Shown here in pieces: positions 58,199 to 64,000 of a DNA stretch of 64,000 nt. The notes under the pieces are model-generated. The model was not told the DNA's origin. It saw nothing but the letters and a program-made list of their open reading frames with translations, and ran no database searches. The translations under genes and the position numbers were made by a program. The stretch is from Sequoia sempervirens (lineage: Eukaryota; Streptophyta; Pinopsida; Cupressales; Cupressaceae): the NCBI GenBank assembly GCA_007258455.2, contig VDFB02373365.1, positions 224,077,503-224,141,502 of the forward strand, in the 5' to 3' direction. Numbering within the stretch: position 1 is the first letter of the stretch; the number at the start of each line of letters is the position of its first letter.

Positions 58199-59317
58199 CT
58201 ATCCTTCCTTGGTGTTGTGGACATCCATAGGCTCGATGTCCTTCTTCACACAATGGAAACAAGTTCCTCTAAAACCACCTCTTCCAAGCCCTAGCCCAGA
58301 TCTTCCTCGTCCTCTACCTCTTTGATCACCACTATTTTGATCACGAGGGCGGTAGAAGTTATCATTCCTCTGGCTTCGACTAGTACCCACATCTTGATTT
58401 TTCCTTTCATCCTCATTTTGGCTTCCAAAAGATCTTCCACTACCCCTTCCACTTTGACCTCCTCATCCTTTTTGCTTGCTGTCAAATGTTTTGTTCAGCT
58501 TCTCCTCAACTTTTAGAGAAAACTGGTATGCATCCTCAATGGTAGTCATTCTAACCACGCTTAGCTCCACTTGAATGCTCGGCTGTAACCCATTAAGATA
58601 ATGGGCTACCTTCTCCTTGTTGGCTTCTGCATGGCCTGTTCTGATGATCATCTTGTGAAAATCTTCTGTGTATTCTTTCACAGATCTACTTCCTTGCTTC
58701 AACCCTTGCAATTTCTTCAGTAGATCTAACTCGTAGTCCACTGGTATGAATTGCTTCTTCAGTTTCTCCACCATGCGATCTCAACTGCTGATCTTTCTTT
58801 TTCCTCTTCGATTTCTCTCCAACTGGACCTCTTTCCACAAAATATTGGCATGGCCCTTCAGCTTCATTTTTGCAAACTTAACCCAATCTGGGTCCTCTAC
58901 TTCTTCATACTCAAAATATTCTTCTAGCTCGTTAATCCAGTTGATCAACTCTTCCGGGTTTAGACTTCCAGAATAATTGGGGACTTCTATTCTGGGTCTT
59001 TTTCCAATCTTTGAAATGGCCCTAATCAGCTACATTTGATCTTGATCAATCGCTTCTTCTTCCTCTTCTACATCTGTATCTTCCACCTCTTCTTCATCCT
59101 TGCTTTCTCCTCTCCTTCCCGGGTCTAACCCTCTTCTCATTTGTTCTTGCAATGCATCAATTTGTCTCTGGAGGGCTCTAAAACCCTCAGCTGCCAATGG
59201 ATCTCTTCCACCAGCATTTGTTCCACCTCTACCACCTCTAGCACCACCACGCCTACCAGGAATCACTCTTGGAAGCATCTTGAAGATCTTGAACCCACAA
59301 CCACGGTCCTGGTGCAA
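58199..59317 (-). pseudogene. gag: T6 gag
   Basis: It starts at ATG 59,317 or, more likely, 59,278 (MLPRVIPGRRGGARGGRGG). An RG-rich, then acidic N-terminus (EEEVEDTDVEEEEEA) precedes the capsid core: EELINWINELEEYFEYEEV, WVKFAKMKLKGHANILW, then KKQFIPVDYELDLLKKLQGL and SVKEYTEDFHKMIIR. The C-terminus is RG/S-rich with GTCFHCVKKDIEPMDV, a decayed CX2C..GH knuckle. Stops or frameshifts lie at about 59,029, 58,780, 58,465 and 58,200. It would package the RNA. Typical chromovirus gag. Confidence 0.88.
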
Positions 59318-59360
59318 ACTTCCTCACGATTGACGATCTGTTCACATGCTCAAGAAAACC

Positions 59361-59375
59361 CGCTCTGATACCACC
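59361..59375 (-). promoter_or_regulatory. T6 primer-binding site, initiator tRNA-Met
   Basis: The minus strand reads TGGTATCAGAGCGGG within two bases of the LTR. TGGTATCAGAGC is the canonical plant initiator-tRNA-Met primer site and appears unchanged. Confidence 0.95.
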
Positions 59376-60245
59376 TAACGAGGGAGAAAACCCGAGACAT
59401 AGAATAACACTCACAGAATAATATTTTATTCAAAAATATGGAACTCTTACATGCAGAGGATCTCAAATCCTCAAGCTCTAAGATACATGCAAGCTACAAA
59501 AGTTTTAGGGAAAATTATAGAATTACAGAAAATCCCCTTTTCGCAGCATGCGAACTCTTTCCCCAAAAAGCTACTCAAAATTCAGAAACTAGCCCATAAA
59601 TAGACCCATTTTGGTTTGGAACCAAAGACCACATTCGAGATAAGATTTTTGGCAGTTTGGCACCAAAATTACAATTTGAAATTCAAATTTAAATTCACAT
59701 TCAGAAATTAGCACATTTCTAAAATATGCACCAACTTCTAGAAGCCATAACTTTTAATCCAATCGTCGGATCTTCAATGATAATACCTTTTCGGAAAGCT
59801 ATCGAAAAGATGGTGTTCCATAAAGTAGGCCTATGGCTGAATACTTTGGCATTTCTGCAAATTTTCGGGCCCATCCGGAACCGGTTAGGGCCTCAAACTG
59901 AGCTCGGAAGGTTTTTCAGGGCAAAAAGCAGAAACTGGAACTTGAATAACTTTCAAACCATGAATGATCTTGACCTGATTCTTTCGCCAAAGTGTTTTTT
60001 TGTCCATCCTGAACCTTCTCATAAATTTATGTCTTCCCACGCCTTCAAATTCATACCTGCTAAAAATAGCAGTTGAGTAGAAAAAGCAGAAAAGCAGTTC
60101 TGAAAGTTGGAAACTCTTATTCGACGAAAAGGGTATCCAGAAATGCAAAATCATCAACAAACAGAAAACAACAGGAACAAAAATAGAAATCATCTTTTTG
60201 AGTGATGCAAGATTTCCCGCACACCACTGGATGCTCCTGCATCAC
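59376..60245 (-). repeat. T6 5' LTR (right copy)
   Basis: TAACGAGGGAG to CTCCTGCATCA. The first base pair of the terminal TG has changed to TA (a G-to-A transition). Otherwise it aligns end to end with the left copy. Confidence 0.94.
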
Positions 60246-60250
60246 TTTAA
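60246..60250. repeat. Target-site duplication of T6 (right)
   Basis: CTTTA, identical to 53,824-53,828. Confidence 0.93.
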
Positions 60251-61164
60251 CTTGAAGTCGTTATTCTGATATTTACTTATTCTTCCATTCTATTGTGTTG
60301 AAGAAGTGGAGAGTTGCAAACATTATAGACAGGAAATATTATGTGAATTTTTTTCATGCTTTGTTATCTTCAAAAATGTGATTTCTTATGTGTTCATTCT
60401 TATTTGTTTTTGTCTAATCATATCATGATCTTGTTGGTGATTCATTCCTCACTTTGTATGATTTTGTGTTGATATATCAAACAAAAGGTGCAATAGTGTA
60501 CATTAGATTACATTGATTGAGGTGTAAGGGTTCATATTTCATTCAATCATGATAGTTGAGGCTGTGGTCTGGTAAGTATTTTTTGAGTGTTTTCATTCAT
60601 AGTACATTGGTAATAGTATTAGGCATGTCATTGTATTATATCATGAGATTATTAATGTCTCTTTTGGTCATATTGAGATTAGTTTCAAATCCTTTCAATC
60701 CTTATTAATGAATTTTGTATGTGATTCTTTTTTGAAAAAATATTTAATAATGAATTATGTATGTGATTCTTGTTTGAAAACACCCAATATATAATTTATG
60801 TATGCTTGAGCTTGTGATACAAGGTACCCACCCTTGGATTATATGCATAAGTACAAGTATGATAGATACCTACTTTTATGGTTGCCTATTGAAATATCCT
60901 ATTGTGAACCAACCTTGGGCTTAGTGACATATGGATATGTTGAGTTAAGTATATTTGAGGAAATCTTGTGAAGCTATGGTGACATGTTCATTGACTAGGA
61001 GAAATGCTACTAACCATACATTTCTATGTAAGATTACCTCTGACTTATCCTTACTAAATGGACCCTAGAGTGATCCATAGAGCTAACCTATATAGTATTG
61101 TTCATCCTCATAAATATTATTAGTACCCTTGACTTCAATTAATTTTTATGAGTTATGCATGATC
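60251..61164. other. Unannotated A/T-rich DNA
   Basis: Continues the sequence interrupted by T6 (the join reads TTATTTTCTTTAACTTGAAG). A near-duplicate phrase, TTAATAATGAATTATGTATG versus TTATTAATGAATTTTGTATG, occurs at 60,703-60,765. No gene or other repeat is seen. Confidence 0.5.
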
Positions 61165-61269
61165 ACAGTTATAAAAGGGGCAGCAACCTCATGAAAAACC
61201 ATGTGATATTCACAATCATAAAAGGGGCAGCAATCTCATCATAGTCATAAAAGAGGAAACAATCTCATG
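61165..61269. repeat. Short ATAAAAGGGGCAGCAATCTC repeat, three copies
   Basis: Units at 61,165-61,192, 61,212-61,239 and 61,243-61,269 share TATAAAAG or CATAAAAG, GGGCAGCAAYCTCAT and a following TGA or CAT. Confidence 0.8.
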
Positions 61270-61399
61270 ACTTCAAAGAAGATGTTGCTCTCTGATATTC
61301 AAATTCAAAGGAATTTTTTCAAGGTTGATGTACATTCACATGTTATATCAAGCATCCTTAGGCACCCTATAGGTTATGAGTTTGTATCCCTTCATTCCA

Positions 61400-63955
61400 A
61401 ATCACTCCAAGCTACGTTCAACCAGCTCGATCCCTTAAGAGTCCAAAGTGCAAAATGGTTGCAATTTTTGACAAGCTATAATTTGGAAAACATGAAACTT
61501 ACAAACTCTCTGTCTGAGGCTATGTGATTGCGTTGGGCCTCTCTAAAATTTAGCCAATCTCATTTTTTTCTATATTGGAGGTGTTTCTCCGTGGTGACAA
61601 CTTTTTAGTTGAGAAAAAAATTATCAAATGCAAGCAGTGTAAAGTTGCAAAGTGGTGCAAATTTTATTCAACAACTCATACAACCAAATGTACTATTCCA
61701 ACATGTCCAGATGGGTATCTTTATGCTATGTGTGGTCATATTTCACACCCAAACATGCCCAATCACTTCGAGCTACGTTCAAACAACTCGATCCCTTAAG
61801 AGTCCAAAGCACAAAATGGTTTCATTCTTTGACGGGCTATAACTTGAAAACTGTGATGCATACAAACTCTCTATTTGAGGATATGGGATTATGTTGGAAC
61901 CCTCTACAATAACCTTTCTTATTTTTTTCTATCTCGGAGGCATTTTCCTATGGTGACGACTTTTCAATTGAGGAAAAAGTTGTCAAATGTAAACAATGTA
62001 AACTTGCAAAGTGGTGCAACTTTCGTTCTGCAACTCGTACAACCAAACAAACTATTCCAACACATTTAGATGGGTACGTTTATGCTAGGAATGGTCTTTT
62101 TCACATCCAAAAACTTCCAATCACTTTGAGCTACATTCAACTGGCTTGATCCCTTAAGAGTCTAAAGTGTAAAATGGTTGCAATCTTTGATGAGCTATAA
62201 CTCAAAAACTGTGACACTTACAAACTCTCCATTTGAGGCTATAGGATTGTGTTGGGGCCCTCTACAATAAAATCCCCCAGCTTTTTCTATCTCGGAAGCT
62301 TGCATTTTCCCGTGGTGATGACTTTTCAGTTGAGGAAAAAGTTGTCAACTTCAAGCAATGTAAAGTTACAAAGTGGTGCAACTTTTATTCTGCAACTCGT
62401 ACGACCAAACAAACTATTCCAAAATGTATCTATACGTATGTTTATGCTAGGAATGGTCATCTTCCACACCCAAAAACACCCAATCACTTTGAGCTACATT
62501 CAATCAACTCAATCCCTTAAGAATCCAAAGTATAAAATGGTTGCAATCTTTGACAGACTCTAGCTCGGAAGTCGTGAAACTTAAGAACTCTCCATCTGAG
62601 GCTATGGGATCGCGTTGGACCCTTCTACAATAACCCCTCTTGGTTTTTTTCTATGTGGGAGGCATTTTTCCATGGTGACAACTTTTCAGTTGATGAAAAA
62701 AATGTCAAATGCAAGTAATGTAAAGTTGCAAAGTGTTGCAACTTTCATTCTACAACTCGTACAACTAAACGAACTGTTCCAACACATCAGGATGGGTACG
62801 TTTACACTAGGCATGGTCCTCTTTCACACCCAAACAAACCCAATCACTCTGAGCTACTTTCAACTGACCTGATCCTTTAAGAGTCCAAAGTGCAAAATGG
62901 CTACAATCTTTGATGGACTATAACTCAGGAACTGTGACTCTTACAAATTCTCCATCTGAGGATACATGATTATATTGGGCCCCTCTATAATAAACTCTTT
63001 CATTTTTTTCTATCTCATAGGTATTTTTCTATGCTGACGATTTTTTTTAGTTGAGAAAAAAGTCAAATGCAAGTAGTGTAAAGTTACAAAGTGGTGCAAC
63101 TTTTGTTTTACAACTCGTATGATCAAATGGATTGTTCCAACATATCTGGATGGGTATGTTTATGCTATAAATGGTCCTCTTTTTCATTGAAACACACCCA
63201 ATCACTCCAAGATACACTCAACCGACTTTATCCCTTAAGAGTATAAAGTGCTAAATGGTTGCAATCTTTGACAAGATATAACTCAAAAAATGTGGTGCTT
63301 ACAAACTCTCCATATGAGGCTATATGATCATGTTGGAACCCTATACAATAACCTCTTAGTTTTTTCTATCTCGGAGGTGTTTTCCCATGGTGACAACTTT
63401 TTAGTTGAGGAAAAAGTTGTCAAATGCAAACAGTGTAAAGTTGCAAAGTGTTGCAACTTGTGTTCTACAACTCGTACAACCAAATAAACTATTCCAACAT
63501 GTCTAGATGGGTACATTTACGCTATGCAAGGTCCTCTTTCACACCCAAACACACCCAATCCCTATGAGCTACGTTCAACCGACTCAATCTCTTAAGAGTC
63601 CAAAGTGCAAAATGGCTACAATATTTGACGTGTTATAACTCAGAAGCTATGATGCTTACAAACTCTCTATCTAAGGCTACGGGATCACATTGAGACCCTC
63701 TATAATAACCTCTCTCAATTTTTTCTATCTCGGAGGTGTTTTCCCGTGGTGATGACTTTTCAATTGAGAAAAAATTTGTCAAATACAAGTAGTGTAAAGT
63801 TGCAAAGTGGTACAATTTTTTCTCTACAACTTGTATGACCAAATAGACTATTCCAACACGTCTGGATGGGTACATTTATGCTAGGCATGGTTCTCTTTCA
63901 CACCCAAATATGCCCAATCACTTCGAGCTACGTACAACTGGTTCAATCCCTTATG
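61400..63955. repeat. Satellite array, period about 359 bp, seven copies
   Basis: The phrase CCCTTAAGAGTCCAAAGTGC or a near variant recurs at about 61,432, 61,793, 62,151, 62,514, 62,873, 63,232, 63,589 and 63,948, a spacing of 357-363. Each unit also holds GGCTATAACTCGAAAACTGTG-like words, a TTTTTTCTATCTCGGAGGC stretch, GTTGAGGAAAAAGTTGTC, AAAGTTGCAAAGTGGTGC and TTCCAACA..TCTGGATGGGTA. The array ends abruptly near 63,955. Small open frames on both strands recur once per unit and are by-products of the repeat. No retroelement domain is seen in the units. Confidence 0.93.
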
Positions 63956-64000
63956 ATGGAATGCAAAACAAAGGAAAAGAGAGAGATTCACACAATAGTT
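63956..64000. other. Sequence after the satellite
   Basis: A purine-rich non-satellite stretch (GGAAAAGAGAGAGA) runs to the window end. It is too short to interpret. Confidence 0.4.

Larger units (their letters stand above)
53829..60245 (-). mobile_element. T6: chromovirus (Ty3/gypsy with chromodomain)
   Basis: A complete element of 6.4 kb. Its LTRs are 53,829-54,697 and 59,376-60,245, with duplication CTTTA and primer site TGGTATCAGAGCGGG for initiator tRNA-Met next to the right LTR. The minus strand encodes gag, protease, RT, RNase H, integrase and a C-terminal chromodomain. I counted about 49 differences between the LTRs (about 94% identical), making it the youngest datable element here. 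The right LTR starts TA instead of TG. About a dozen stops or frameshifts and an integrase Asp-to-Asn change make it inactive. It is inserted to the right of the D1 repeats. Confidence 0.95.

Noticed and set aside
61575..63875. Many small similar open frames on both strands at the window end
   Set aside because: They recur once per satellite unit and shift frame between units, so they reflect the repeat.
1..64000. Host genes, CRISPR arrays, bacterial operons, organellar segments
   Set aside because: Both strands were scanned by eye for conserved domains. Apart from the transposon-related domains listed, nothing had recognisable coding potential, and repeats are not of the CRISPR type.

Overview
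This window is plant nuclear repeat DNA from an AT-rich, repeat-dominated genome. I see no host protein gene, no rRNA or tRNA gene and no prokaryotic-style operon. The organism is inferred from the elements. There are Ty3/gypsy retrotransposons of plant-restricted types: Athila-like with a decayed tRNA-Asp-type primer site, Tat-like with an extra RNase H, and a chromovirus with an initiator-tRNA-Met primer site and a C-terminal chromodomain. There is also a Ty1/copia solo LTR, a decayed DNA transposon and a satellite array. A large seed-plant genome, possibly a gymnosperm, fits, but the sequence does not prove which plant. I name the elements T1 to T6 (LTR retrotransposons), C1 (copia LTR) and D1 (DNA transposon).

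Layout. Bases 1-34,716 are a nested stack. The oldest layer is T4, a plus-strand gag-protease element whose protease reading frame resumes at 32,260. It was hit by T3, a minus-strand Tat-like element (interior 10,484-16,306) with very long LTRs. T3's right LTR is 16,307-17,554 plus 29,341-32,259, about 4.17 kb when the insertion is ignored. Its left LTR runs off the window and is seen as 1-1,032 plus 9,875-10,483. T1 (1,033-9,874, minus, gag and protease only) sits in T3's left LTR. T2 (17,555-29,335, minus, Athila-like, 5-bp duplication TTAAT) sits in T3's right LTR. After the T4 remnant comes T5 (34,717-46,511, plus, Athila-like), which carries the solo LTR C1 in its leader and has a truncated 3' LTR.

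Bases 46,512-53,823 hold an unclassified LTR-like stretch and D1, a decayed DDE-type transposase gene (about 50,480-53,195) flanked on both sides by related palindrome-rich repeats. T6, a fairly young chromovirus (53,829-60,245, minus, duplication CTTTA, LTRs about 94% identical by my own count), interrupts the right flank. The window ends in seven copies of a satellite with a period of about 359 bp (61,400-63,955), each with two hairpin-forming segments.

How the parts relate. Every element shows stop codons or frameshifts, so nothing here looks autonomous today. T2 and T5 are the same kind of element: gag, protease, RT, RNase H, integrase and an extra coiled-coil ORF. T1 and T4 are also alike: gag and protease, then tandem repeats, with no RT. 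They would need enzymes in trans. The most unusual item is a second, archaeal-like RNase H lying between protease and RT in T3, with all four acidic residues visible, whereas the ordinary RNase H has lost its first Asp.
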